Origin: Spirochaetaceae bacterium
Lineage (GTDB): Bacteria; Spirochaetota; Spirochaetia; DSM-27196; SKKC01
Direction of reading: 5' to 3'
Assembly (NCBI GenBank): GCA_003554375.1
Contig: PWGF01000136.1
Coordinates: forward strand, 1-9,308
Length of the DNA stretch: 9,308 nt
Shown here: positions 1 to 6,637 of the stretch, piece by piece
Position numbering within the stretch: position 1 is the first letter of the stretch
Layout of the letters: each line of letters opens with the position of its first letter
Translations under genes and position numbers: made by a program
The notes under the pieces: model-generated
Told to the model about the DNA's origin: nothing
Seen by the model: only the letters and a program-made list of their open reading frames with translations
Databases searched by the model: none

Positions 1-2
1 GA

Positions 3-347
3 GTGGATCCTCAGTGGCACGGGAAGCGCTACCAGGACGGATCGAGTGACGCATTCTATGACATTCCCCGGAGTCGACAGAAGCTTTGCTTCAACGAGAC
101 CGCCGACAAGCTAAACTGGCACTACTTTGCTCTGACCGTTGACCTGGCGAAACGGGAGTACGTGGAACTACAATCCGTCGATCGACACTTCAATCTCCGA
201 GGCATCGCTCCGTCACTGGTGAACGCTTATCCACGCATCAATCAGCTGCTGAATCCGGTCGTATGGATCGAAGCCGACACGGACCGTCGTGTGTTTCTGT
301 ATGTCGATTCGATTGTGAACTCCACCGGCAAGGGAGAGCTCGTATGA
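3..347 (+). CDS. C-terminal part of an unknown ~300-residue protein, cut by the window edge; paralogue of the gene at 4317
   Basis: The reading frame is open from the window edge to a TGA at 345-347, so the GTG at position 3 is an internal codon and the true start lies outside. The 114 visible residues align without gaps to residues 199-307 of the complete protein at 4317-5240, with about 60% identity by my count. Shared blocks are VDPQW, QKLCFNE, DLAKREYVE, LLNP, and FLYVDS near the end. No catalytic motif, membrane segment or known enzyme signature is seen. The many aromatic and alternating hydrophobic residues suggest a beta-rich fold; this is inference. I recall a family numbered around DUF6772 that looks like this, but cannot verify it. 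The stop overlaps the start of the next gene in ATGA, which indicates translational coupling. Function unknown; presence as a real gene is nearly certain because of the conserved paralogue. Confidence 0.88.
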   Translation: MDPQWHGKRYQDGSSDAFYDIPRSRQKLCFNETADKLNWHYFALTVDLAKREYVELQSVDRHFNLRGIAPSLVNAYPRINQLLNPVVWIEADTDRRVFLYVDSIVNSTGKGELV

Positions 348-679
348 GACAGTTCTACACGGTCGTGCTGGAACGGATGCAGAGCTATCGTGGCGATTTC
401 CAGACCGAGCCGTACGAAACGGCTTGGGCCGGAGAAGCGATGTTCTTCGTCCGGGTACATGAGATGACAGGAACGGGAACCAGACTTCGTTCACGCGTGC
501 AAGTCTCAGTGGACGGCATAGAGTGGTTGGACGAGGGAACTTCGTTCCCAGCGATCTCGGAGGCGGGAAGCCACTTCGTTCGTGTCTCTCACTTTGGCGG
601 GTGGCTCCGGCTCGCCAACGTCTTGGAGGGAAATGACGGCGCGGTTCAACTGACCATCCAGTTGGCTCTGAAAGAATGA
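344..679 (+). CDS. Hypothetical protein, 111 residues, coupled to the upstream unknown gene
   Basis: The frame is open from 263, but the start is most likely the ATG at 344. It forms an ATGA overlap with the stop of the previous gene and has a purine-rich ribosome site (AAGGGAG) about 7 bases upstream. The protein begins MRQFYTVVLER and ends at a TGA at 677-679. It has no signal peptide or membrane helix. The pattern of alternating hydrophobics, Gly and Trp (for example VQVSVDGIEW, FGGWLRL) suggests a small all-beta domain, as in phage-like or carbohydrate-binding accessory proteins; that is inference only. I do not recognise the family. The four-base overlap with the unknown paralogous protein implies they are made together, perhaps in fixed ratio, and may act together. 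The second copy of the upstream gene (4317-5240) has no such partner directly after it. Confidence 0.75.
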   Translation: MRQFYTVVLERMQSYRGDFQTEPYETAWAGEAMFFVRVHEMTGTGTRLRSRVQVSVDGIEWLDEGTSFPAISEAGSHFVRVSHFGGWLRLANVLEGNDGAVQLTIQLALKE

Positions 680-690
680 GACGGAGTACG

Positions 691-726
691 GCCGCAACAG
701 CCGCAACAGCGGCAACAGCCGCAACA
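691..726 (+). repeat. Four tandem copies of a 9-bp unit (GCCGCAACA)
   Basis: Copies lie at 691-699, 700-708, 709-717 and 718-726. Three are identical and the third has one change (GCGGCAACA). The array sits just after the stop of the 111-residue gene and before the oxidoreductase start, so it is non-coding on the plus strand. Because the unit is a multiple of three it keeps frames open, which makes an Ala/Val-rich shadow reading on the opposite strand. Confidence 0.9.
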
Positions 727-793
727 GCTCGACGTAGCACTGCCGGCCTCGCTCCGTCTGCCCTATATGCCCACGTAAGAGAGAGGTGGTGCT

Positions 794-2338
794 GTGCGTT
801 CCGTTCGTGAGGGTTCTCGGGAAACTGCCGTATCGGCGCAGAGCGATGTCGTCGTCGTAGGTGGCGGTCCCGCAGGAATCGCCGCAGCCGTGGCTTCAGC
901 CCGTTGCGGCGCGTCGACCGTCCTAATCGAGCAGCATGGTTTTCTCGGGGGAATGGCTACGGCGGGGCTTGTCGGCCCCTTCGCCGGCGTGCGGCACCGA
1001 TATGGAGGGGGCCGGATTGTCGGTGGCGTTCCATGGCAGTTGATTGAGCGATTGCGGGACTGTGGTGGAGCGATCATTCCTCCGTTGAGCTCTCCACCAT
1101 ACGATGCCGACGGGTGCCAACAATCGAACGCAGGTACTCAAGGCGAGGGCACGCGAGAGGACCCAGGCGCGCGGCAGGCCGATGCAGCGCGGGAGGGCGC
1201 AGGGACGCGAGAGGGCGAGGGGGAGCGGAAGGGTGTCGAGCCTGGGAGCGAGCGTAGCGCTCGGGGGGATGTGCCGTTTGATCCTGAGATCTTGAAGTGG
1301 GTAGCCGAACGGATGGCCATAGAGTCCGGCGTCGACCTCCGGTATCACCGGTTCTTCTCGAACGTCCTCAAGGATGGTTCCCACATCTCGGCGCTTCTCG
1401 TCGAGAGCAAGAGTGGCCGGGAGGCGTTCGTCGGGCGAGTAGTCGTGGATGCCACCGGAGACGCCGACGTAGCGGAGCGGAGCGAAGCTCCGTACGAGAA
1501 GGGTCGGGAGGAAGACGGAGCCCTTCAGCCTATGAGCCTGATGTTCCGGCTGGGCGGCGTAGATACTGATACGCTCGGAGACATTGACGCTCCATACGTG
1601 TCTTCGCGAATCCGTCGGAAGGCCAAGCAACTCCGTCAGGAGGGAAAGCTTCCGCCGTTTGGTGGCCCCTGGACGTTCTGGGGAAGCACGTTTCGGCGGG
1701 GCGAGGTGATGGTCAATATGGTTCGCTTACTCGGAGATGGCACCGACAGCGATGCGTTGACGCGAAACGAGATCGAAGGGCGCGATCACATGCACCAGTT
1801 TCTGGCGTTCCTGAAGGAGCATGTCTCAGAGTTCAGCTCCGCCTTTCTGATAGACAGTGGGTCGCACATCGGAGTACGAGAATCGCGACGGATACAAGGA
1901 GTATACCGACTCGCAGTCGAGGATGTCATCGACGGCCGCGAGTTCCCGGATTCCATTGCGCTCGGCGGTCACGTCATCGATGTCCACTCGCCGAGCGGAA
2001 CGGCGGATCAGATCCGTTACCGCGTTGCGCCGTATCAGATCCCGCTGCGCTGTCTCATCCCGCCGAGTATCGACAATCTCTTGGTAGCGGGCAGGCCCGT
2101 CTCCGCCGACCATGGTGCCCACGCCTCGCTCCGTGTTCAGGGGACATGCATGGCGACCGGGCAGGCCGCGGGCATCACCGCTGCGCTTGCCGCCGGCAAT
2201 CGACTGCGTCCTATCGATGTGCCGGTCCGGCACGTTCAGGACACGCTCGAGCGCTGGGGTGCCCCGTTCAAGGCCGGGCTTGAAGACGGCGAGGCCGCGG
2301 AGAAGAAAGGCGAGGAACGGCGAGCTCCGCATCGGTAA
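794..2338 (+). CDS. FAD-dependent oxidoreductase (FAD/NAD(P)-binding, Pfam12831-like)
   Basis: This is a 514-residue flavoprotein. The N-terminal Rossmann motif GGGPAG is at residues 23-28, followed by an acidic strand end (VLIEQ, 43-47) and the flavin-site stretch GFLGGMATAG. A second nucleotide-binding strand, VVVDATGDADVA, lies at about 217-228. Near the C-terminus NLLVAGRPVSADHGAHASLR and TGQAAG are typical of this family. The start is GTG at 794, with AGGTGG four bases before it. Residues about 110-158 are a hydrophilic Gly/Arg/Glu-rich stretch that interrupts the usual link to the conserved PFDPEILKWV block; it appears to be an insertion. Members of this family often sit in bacterial sugar-use loci beside ABC transporters, fitting the permeases downstream, but the substrate cannot be told from sequence. 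The protein looks soluble and cytoplasmic. Its stop is only 14 bases from the stop of the convergent permease gene. It may be transcribed with the two genes upstream. Confidence 0.93.
   Translation: MRSVREGSRETAVSAQSDVVVVGGGPAGIAAAVASARCGASTVLIEQHGFLGGMATAGLVGPFAGVRHRYGGGRIVGGVPWQLIERLRDCGGAIIPPLSSPPYDADGCQQSNAGTQGEGTREDPGARQADAAREGAGTREGEGERKGVEPGSERSARGDVPFDPEILKWVAERMAIESGVDLRYHRFFSNVLKDGSHISALLVESKSGREAFVGRVVVDATGDADVAERSEAPYEKGREEDGALQPMSLMFRLGGVDTDTLGDIDAPYVSSRIRRKAKQLRQEGKLPPFGGPWTFWGSTFRRGEVMVNMVRLLGDGTDSDALTRNEIEGRDHMHQFLAFLKEHVSEFSSAFLIDSGSHIGVRESRRIQGVYRLAVEDVIDGREFPDSIALGGHVIDVHSPSGTADQIRYRVAPYQIPLRCLIPPSIDNLLVAGRPVSADHGAHASLRVQGTCMATGQAAGITAALAAGNRLRPIDVPVRHVQDTLERWGAPFKAGLEDGEAAEKKGEERRAPHR
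1128..1268 (+). other. Low-complexity in-frame insertion inside the oxidoreductase gene
   Basis: This stretch encodes about 47 residues dominated by Gly, Arg, Glu and Ala, between PPYDADG and the conserved PFDPEILKWV. The decamer ACGCGAGAGG occurs at 1151-1160 and again at 1205-1214, exactly 54 bases (18 codons) apart, which suggests growth by in-frame slippage or duplication. A short perfect palindrome, CGAGCG-TAG-CGCTCG, lies at its 3' end. The insertion keeps the frame, so the enzyme may remain active with a disordered surface loop. Confidence 0.6.
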
Positions 2339-2357
2339 TCGGCGCCGGGGGATTACT
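2334..2357. terminator. Possible bidirectional terminator across two convergent stop codons
   Basis: GTAATC (2335-2340) and GATTAC (2351-2356) form a perfect 6-bp inverted repeat, extendable by a G:U pair, around a GC-rich 10-base loop. Each arm contains part or all of the TAA stop of one of the convergent genes (oxidoreductase on plus, permease on minus). The T-run after the stem is weak (TCTTTC on plus) and absent on minus, so terminator function is tentative. Confidence 0.3.
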
Positions 2358-3189
2358 CTTTCACTCCACCCGTCTTCATGCCCGCGGTCAGGTACGTCTG
2401 AATAAGCCACACGAAGACGAGGATCGGGAAGAGCTGTAACGTCGAGGCGGCGAAGATCGGCCCCCAGCTCACTGTCGTCAGCGGGGTAAGCATCAAGTCC
2501 AGGATCACGGGAGCAGTCTGCGTGCGCGCGCCGGTGAAGATATAGGCGAAGGTGTATTCCTTCCAGGAGAAGATGGAGACGAAAACCGCGGTAGCCACAA
2601 CGCCGTGAACGCTCAGCGGCAGAATAATCCGCGTGAGACGCTGCCAGCTGTTGGCTCCATCGATGGTTGCCGCCTCTTCCAACTCCACCGGCACTTCATC
2701 CATGTACACCTTCATGAGCCACGTACATAAACTGACGAACAAAGCGGAGTAAAGAAGAATCAACGCCCAAAGGTTGTCCACGAGTCCCACCGCGGAGAAC
2801 ACCGGAAAAAGAGGGACCGTAAGGACTATCGGCGGATACATCCGTACCAGCAACATGAAGAAGGCACTGGCGTGAAGAAACCGACGCCGGTGACGGGAGA
2901 GGGCGTAGCCGGCCGGAACCGCAAGGATGACCGTGAGAATCGAGGCTGTGAGCGCTACTATGGCGCTGTTGCGCAACGACATGAGAAAGGCCGGAGCTTC
3001 CTCCGGGAGATCGAAGAAGTTCTGCAGAGTCGGGCGAAATATCAGCGACGGCGGAAATTGGAAAATCTCGGCCGGATGCTTGAACGCCGAGGCGAACAGA
3101 AAGGCCACCGGGAAGACCGTGAATACTAGGATGAGCGTCACGCCTACCCCGCGGAAAATGCGCATAGGAACGGTTCTCTGATACGTCAC
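2353..3189 (-). CDS. Carbohydrate ABC transporter permease, MalG/CUT1 type
   Basis: This 278-residue inner-membrane permease is one half of the channel of a sugar-importing ABC transporter. It has about six hydrophobic segments, the first at roughly residues 14-35. The cytoplasmic coupling motif that docks with the ATPase is EAATIDGA (172-179) followed by W-x6-ILPL. The ending QTYLTAGMKTGGVKE matches the usual MalG-type C-terminus, and the length is normal. The start is GTG, overlapping the stop of the upstream permease in GTGA, with a GGAGGA ribosome site about 7 bases before it. The two permeases are therefore co-transcribed and coupled. No ATPase gene lies nearby; CUT1 systems often share a general MsmK-like ATPase encoded elsewhere. 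The sugar cannot be inferred from the permease. Confidence 0.95.
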   Translation of the reverse strand: MTYQRTVPMRIFRGVGVTLILVFTVFPVAFLFASAFKHPAEIFQFPPSLIFRPTLQNFFDLPEEAPAFLMSLRNSAIVALTASILTVILAVPAGYALSRHRRRFLHASAFFMLLVRMYPPIVLTVPLFPVFSAVGLVDNLWALILLYSALFVSLCTWLMKVYMDEVPVELEEAATIDGANSWQRLTRIILPLSVHGVVATAVFVSIFSWKEYTFAYIFTGARTQTAPVILDLMLTPLTTVSWGPIFAASTLQLFPILVFVWLIQTYLTAGMKTGGVKE

Positions 3190-4124
3190 TCGCCCATCCT
3201 CCGCTGCCCGAACATACTGTGGAACATTCCGCGCACGTAGTACGCGGCGATCACGAAGGTCAACACCGTCATGACAACTGCGATGGCCGAAGCGAATCCG
3301 AACCGCCAGTGCCGAAACGCTTGCCTATAGAGCATTGTAGAGAGCAACTCGGTCTGGCCTACCGGACCGCCTCGGGTGAGGATCCAGACCGTAGCGAAGT
3401 TCCGGAAGGCGAACATGAACGCGAAGATGGAGGCGACGTTGATGGCCGGACCTACCAGGGGAAGCGAAATCCTGCGGAATGCCTGCCAATTCGTTGCGCC
3501 GTCAATAAACGCCGATTCATAGAGGTCCTTTGGAACGCCGATCAGCGACGAATAGATGATCAGAAAACTAAAGGGGAACCGGACCCATATTCTCAAAATG
3601 ATGATCAGCATCCAAGTCTGGTTGATCTGCGTTGCCCACTGGATCTGTTCGATGCCCATGTTCATCAGCAGGAAGTTGATAATGCCGACGCGCGGTTCCA
3701 CCATGTAGCGCCAGATAATGATCGCCACGACTTCGCTCACCGCGTACGGCACCATCACCAGCGAGATAAGAAGCTTCTGGGCGCGAAAGCGGGTGCTCAG
3801 AAGTACGGCCGCAGCCAGACCAAGTCCCACCTCCCCAATGACCGTGGTGGCAGTGAAGAAAAGGGTGTTCCAGAATGCGGTGCCGAAAGCGCGGTGCTGC
3901 ACCATTCGGGCGTAATTGTTGAATCCGACAAATACGTCGTCCAGGCCGTGCGTTACCTCGTGGAAACTCATGATGACGGTTCGTATAGCCGGCAAGAGGA
4001 TGAGAACAACGAGGAACAGAGTGGCCGGCAGGATAAGAAGATTCGGGAAGCTGTGCCGCCAGAGGCGTGTTAGCCGGAAGCTCAAACCGTCGGGAACTCG
4101 ATCGCCTTTGGATAGCCTGTTCAC
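3186..4124 (-). CDS. Carbohydrate ABC transporter permease, MalF/CUT1 type
   Basis: This 312-residue inner-membrane permease is the partner of the MalG-type protein encoded next. A basic N-terminus precedes a first membrane helix at about 28-50. The EAA-loop motif is ESAFIDGA (203-210), with the following NWQAFRRISLPL stretch. TRGGPVGQTELLSTMLY (250-266) is a signature of MalF-like sugar permeases. The start is GTG at 4124-4122, with GAGGG about 8 bases upstream. A near-consensus promoter lies upstream (4179-4207), making this the first gene of the operon. A solute-binding protein gene would normally precede it; here the upstream neighbour is instead a divergent gene of unknown function, which might be the real partner or simply share regulation. 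Confidence 0.95.
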   Translation of the reverse strand: MNRLSKGDRVPDGLSFRLTRLWRHSFPNLLILPATLFLVVLILLPAIRTVIMSFHEVTHGLDDVFVGFNNYARMVQHRAFGTAFWNTLFFTATTVIGEVGLGLAAAVLLSTRFRAQKLLISLVMVPYAVSEVVAIIIWRYMVEPRVGIINFLLMNMGIEQIQWATQINQTWMLIIILRIWVRFPFSFLIIYSSLIGVPKDLYESAFIDGATNWQAFRRISLPLVGPAINVASIFAFMFAFRNFATVWILTRGGPVGQTELLSTMLYRQAFRHWRFGFASAIAVVMTVLTFVIAAYYVRGMFHSMFGQRRMGE

Positions 4125-4178
4125 CCGCGTGCCCTCACAGAGGATACTCCCGACTGCACATAGCGATGGGGCGTATAT

Positions 4179-4207
4179 AGCCTAGCATGGCCCTGTACGG
4201 CTGTCAA
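4179..4207 (-). promoter_or_regulatory. Sigma70-like promoter of the permease operon
   Basis: Read on the minus strand, a perfect -35 TTGACA (4207-4202) is followed after exactly 17 bases by TAGGCT (4184-4179), which keeps the key T, A and final T of a -10 box. Predicted transcription start is near 4172, giving a leader of about 48 bases before the GTG at 4124. Confidence 0.6.
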
Positions 4208-4260
4208 TGTAATGAATACACGATAGAACTGCAAAGCAAACTATTGATGATAGGTGTACA
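4208..4260. promoter_or_regulatory. Possible operator sites in the divergent intergenic region
   Basis: TGTA-N5-TACA at 4208-4220 touches the -35 box of the permease promoter, and the palindrome TGTACA lies at 4255-4260 inside the putative spacer of the opposite promoter. Both sit in an AT-rich stretch between divergent genes, where a shared regulator would be expected. The repeats are short and no matching regulator gene is in the window. Confidence 0.25.
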
Positions 4261-4273
4261 TTTGGGATATAGG
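4244..4273 (+). promoter_or_regulatory. Candidate promoter for the 307-residue unknown gene
   Basis: TTGATG (4244-4249) is separated by 18 bases from TATAGG (4268-4273). Both hexamers match consensus at four or five of six positions. A start near 4280 would give a leader of about 37 bases, ending in the ribosome site GAGGTAG before the ATG at 4317. Confidence 0.35.
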
Positions 4274-4316
4274 CATGGCACCATGAAGATATGATTTTTC
4301 TCTGAGGTAGGTCGTT

Positions 4317-5240
4317 ATGTCGAGTTACTCCTGTTGCCACGGATCGGCGAAGTTTCAGCCGCTTCCTCACATACTGAGCTATGACGATTTCGACACCGGT
4401 ACCAACGGCTGGGTTGACCTGACGCCGAACTTCACCGAAGAAGGGTTCCGTTCTCGGCCGAGTTCGATCAACCGCCTCAACTTCGGGCCTTCCATGCTTA
4501 GCACCAACACCTACCGATTGGTGGGGACCCATGGCTCGATGAGCGGCCTCTATTCCTTGAAGGTGGCTACGCGTTGTGGCGCTGATCCGTATACGAGCCC
4601 CTTTCGTTCGGGCGGTATCGGGCAGAGTATAAAACGCCTCAGCGTATACCGACCGCGCAGGCTATTGCAGTTCGAGATGTGGTTCACCTACAAGGCGGAA
4701 CAGGACCGTCCCGGGCTCGGCGAGAACGATGTGCGGGCTTTCGGTTTCATGTTCGATGTGCAAGACGGGGAGTATCGATTCTTTCCGGCTGTGCGGTATC
4801 TGAATTGTGTCGGCGGAAGGATGAAACAGCATTGGCAATACTCGCGCGCAACCAACGTCAGTGACACGCAGTGGGCTCACGGGGTGGAGAACGAGGGACA
4901 CGTGCGAGGCGTGGATCCTCAGTGGTTCGGTCGTCGATACGAGGATGGAAGTACCGACGGATTTGGATGGGTGCCTGACGGGGGGCAGAAGCTGTGCTTC
5001 AACGAGAGTGACGACAAGATCAACTGGCTCTACTTCCGGTTCCTGTTCGACCTAGCAAAGCGAGAGTATGTTGAATTCCAGTCGGGTGAGCAGGTATTCG
5101 ATTTGGCCGGCTTGCAACCCACTCTCGTGCCTCCGTACGCCCGCATAACTGCGCTTCTCAACCCGAGCCTGTGGATCGAGTCCGACAGTGCTCGTCGTTC
5201 ATTCCTCTACGTAGATTCCACGGTAGTATCCACCGACTAG
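4317..5240 (+). CDS. Unknown-function protein of 307 residues, complete paralogue of the left-edge gene (possibly DUF6772)
   Basis: The start is ATG at 4317, with GAGGTAG seven bases upstream; the stop is TAG. The protein has no signal peptide or membrane helix, so it is probably cytoplasmic. It is rich in aromatics and alternating hydrophobics, suggesting a beta-sandwich. An early YDDFDTGTNGWVDL stretch (22-35) recalls carbohydrate-binding or laminin-G-like domains, but this is only a resemblance. The C-terminal 109 residues match the truncated protein at 3-347 at about 60% identity, and that half holds the best conserved blocks (VDPQW 199-203, QKLCFNE 224-230, DLAKREYVE 245-253, LLNP 280-283, FLYVDS 296-301). 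It is divergent from the sugar permease operon with a shared control region, which suggests a role in handling the imported carbohydrate. I recall a family of this appearance numbered around DUF6772; unverified. No catalytic residues can be named. Confidence 0.88.
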   Translation: MSSYSCCHGSAKFQPLPHILSYDDFDTGTNGWVDLTPNFTEEGFRSRPSSINRLNFGPSMLSTNTYRLVGTHGSMSGLYSLKVATRCGADPYTSPFRSGGIGQSIKRLSVYRPRRLLQFEMWFTYKAEQDRPGLGENDVRAFGFMFDVQDGEYRFFPAVRYLNCVGGRMKQHWQYSRATNVSDTQWAHGVENEGHVRGVDPQWFGRRYEDGSTDGFGWVPDGGQKLCFNESDDKINWLYFRFLFDLAKREYVEFQSGEQVFDLAGLQPTLVPPYARITALLNPSLWIESDSARRSFLYVDSTVVSTD

Positions 5241-5392
5241 GAGTCGGTACCCGGGCTTGGATAGGCACGCGGGTGGACAGCTAGGCTTTGGAGGTGGGAT
5301 GGACGCCCGCTGCGTCGCCCTGCGTTGTCGCGCCGGCCTGCTGCGCTTCGCCTCGGAGTTCCGCTCTGAAGGACACGATGTTTCCGCCTACG

Positions 5393-5422
5393 CTGGCATC
5401 CACCGCGCGGATGCGCTACAGT
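5393..5422 (+). promoter_or_regulatory. Candidate promoter placed for leaderless transcription of the AI-2E family gene
   Basis: CTGGCA (5393-5398), an 18-base spacer and TACAGT (5417-5422) resemble -35 and -10 boxes. The -10 ends only six bases before the ATG at 5429, so transcription would begin at or next to the start codon. No Shine-Dalgarno site precedes that ATG, which fits a leaderless message. It conflicts with any start upstream of 5417. Confidence 0.35.
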
Positions 5423-5428
5423 GCCGCC

Positions 5429-6562
5429 ATGCCCCAAGAGCCTAAGCGAAAGCCGCCGCTCCAAGAGAGCGCGTTTATTCAGATCGGTGTAAAAATACTC
5501 CTTGTCTTTGCGATCATCTGGGTCGGCTCGCATGTAGCGTTCGTGTTTCGACCGGTGGTCGCACTTGTGACCGCGGTCTTCCTGCCGGTGCTGGCTGCGG
5601 GTGTTCTCTTCTATCTGACTCAGCCATTCGTACGCTTAGTCGAGCGGAGCGGCCTGCCGCGGGGCCTGGGCATCGCGCTTCTGTACGTGCTGATAGCCGT
5701 TCTTCTTGCATCGATTGCTCTTGTGGTCGGTCCCTTGGTCCAGGCGCAAGTGGAGCAGCTTATCGCGAGTATGCCCGGGCTCGTCCGCGCGGTTCGCTCC
5801 CTCGTTGAGACGGTTCAGGAACACCCGGCGTTCGGCGCGATCGTGCCCGACGATCTCGATCTCGACCTCGACCTGGGTCGCGCCATGGCCAATGTGGCCG
5901 GCGAGGCATACCGGATTATCGAGCGCAACCTCGACGCCCTCGCCGGCTTCGTGGGCAACATCGCGCTCATACTCGGAACCGTGCCGTTCGTGCTCTTTTT
6001 CATGCTGAAGGACGGCGAGCGCCTTCCCGGCGCGATCGTGCGTTTCCTGCCGGGAGAATACCGGGCAGAGGGGAGCGAGGTGCTTCGCCGCATGAGCGAC
6101 GCGCTCGCAGCGTACATTCAGGGACAGATACTTGTAAGCCTCTTTGTGGGAAGCTGCATGCTCGCCGGTTACCTGGTTCTCGGAATCGATTACCCGCTCC
6201 TTCTTGCCATCATTTCGCTCGTCACGAACCTGATTCCCTACTTCGGGCCCGTCATCGGTGCAGTCCCCGGCGTCGTGGTGGCGCTCCTCGATTCGCCCGC
6301 CGCCATGTTCCAGGTTCTAGTTTTGATACTGATCGTGCAGCAGCTCGAGAGTCAGCTCATCTCGCCGCTCGTCATGGGAAGAAAGCTGCGCATCCATCCG
6401 GTCACCGTCATCTTTGCGCTCCTCACCGGCGGAAGCCTCGCCGGCTTCTTCGGCTTGCTCCTGGCCGTCCCGACCTACGCCGTAGTCCGGACCGCCGCAG
6501 TGCATCTCTACAAACTCTACCAACTCAAGATGCGGACCGACCGGAGAATCGTCGCGCCGTGA
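5429..6562 (+). CDS. AI-2E/PerM family transporter-like membrane protein
   Basis: This polytopic membrane protein has about eight hydrophobic segments. From the chosen ATG it has 377 residues. The family signature is present: LIPYFGPVIGAVPG at about 268-281 after a long hydrophobic block, then QLESQLISPLVMGRKL (305-320) and a C-terminal FFGLLLAVPTYAVVR. Family members include exporters of the signal AI-2 (TqsA/YdgG), putative permeases (PerM/YdiK) and Na+/H+ antiporters, so the substrate is not predictable. The frame stays open back to an ATG at 5288. I chose 5429 because homologues begin a short basic stretch before the first membrane helix. The alternative ATG at 5378 has a GAAGGA four bases upstream and remains possible. 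An acidic DLDLDLDL tract (142-149), encoded by a hexanucleotide-like repeat, lies in the soluble domain. It appears to be a single-gene unit. Confidence 0.9.
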   Translation: MPQEPKRKPPLQESAFIQIGVKILLVFAIIWVGSHVAFVFRPVVALVTAVFLPVLAAGVLFYLTQPFVRLVERSGLPRGLGIALLYVLIAVLLASIALVVGPLVQAQVEQLIASMPGLVRAVRSLVETVQEHPAFGAIVPDDLDLDLDLGRAMANVAGEAYRIIERNLDALAGFVGNIALILGTVPFVLFFMLKDGERLPGAIVRFLPGEYRAEGSEVLRRMSDALAAYIQGQILVSLFVGSCMLAGYLVLGIDYPLLLAIISLVTNLIPYFGPVIGAVPGVVVALLDSPAAMFQVLVLILIVQQLESQLISPLVMGRKLRIHPVTVIFALLTGGSLAGFFGLLLAVPTYAVVRTAAVHLYKLYQLKMRTDRRIVAP

Positions 6563-6637
6563 GTCACCGTTGCGCTTAGGATCAAGACCGGGAAGTCGGA
6601 GGACGCGGCAGACGGACGGTTACGATGCCGAGGCGCG

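Noticed and set aside
213..740. 175-residue open frame on the minus strand with an Ala/Val repeat
   Set aside because: It is antisense to two supported genes, and the Ala/Val run simply reflects the 9-bp tandem repeat read backwards.
1217..1240. Resemblance of the oxidoreductase insertion (GGGGGAGCGGAAG) to the minus strand of the right-edge repeat
   Set aside because: The match is about 13 purine-rich bases with a gap and fades on both sides; chance similarity is likely.
923..1630. 235-residue open frame on the minus strand
   Set aside because: It is antisense to the flavoprotein, with no ribosome site and no recognisable domain.
3219..4073. 284-residue open frame on the plus strand
   Set aside because: It lies wholly antisense to a clear MalF-type permease; its charged, His-rich composition is the expected mirror of membrane-protein codons.
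5281..5403. 40-codon minus-strand frame starting GTG with plausible protein-like composition (VDASVGGNIVSFRAEL...)
   Set aside because: There is a stop just upstream, no ribosome site and no family recognised. It could be a remnant of another gene but cannot be supported.
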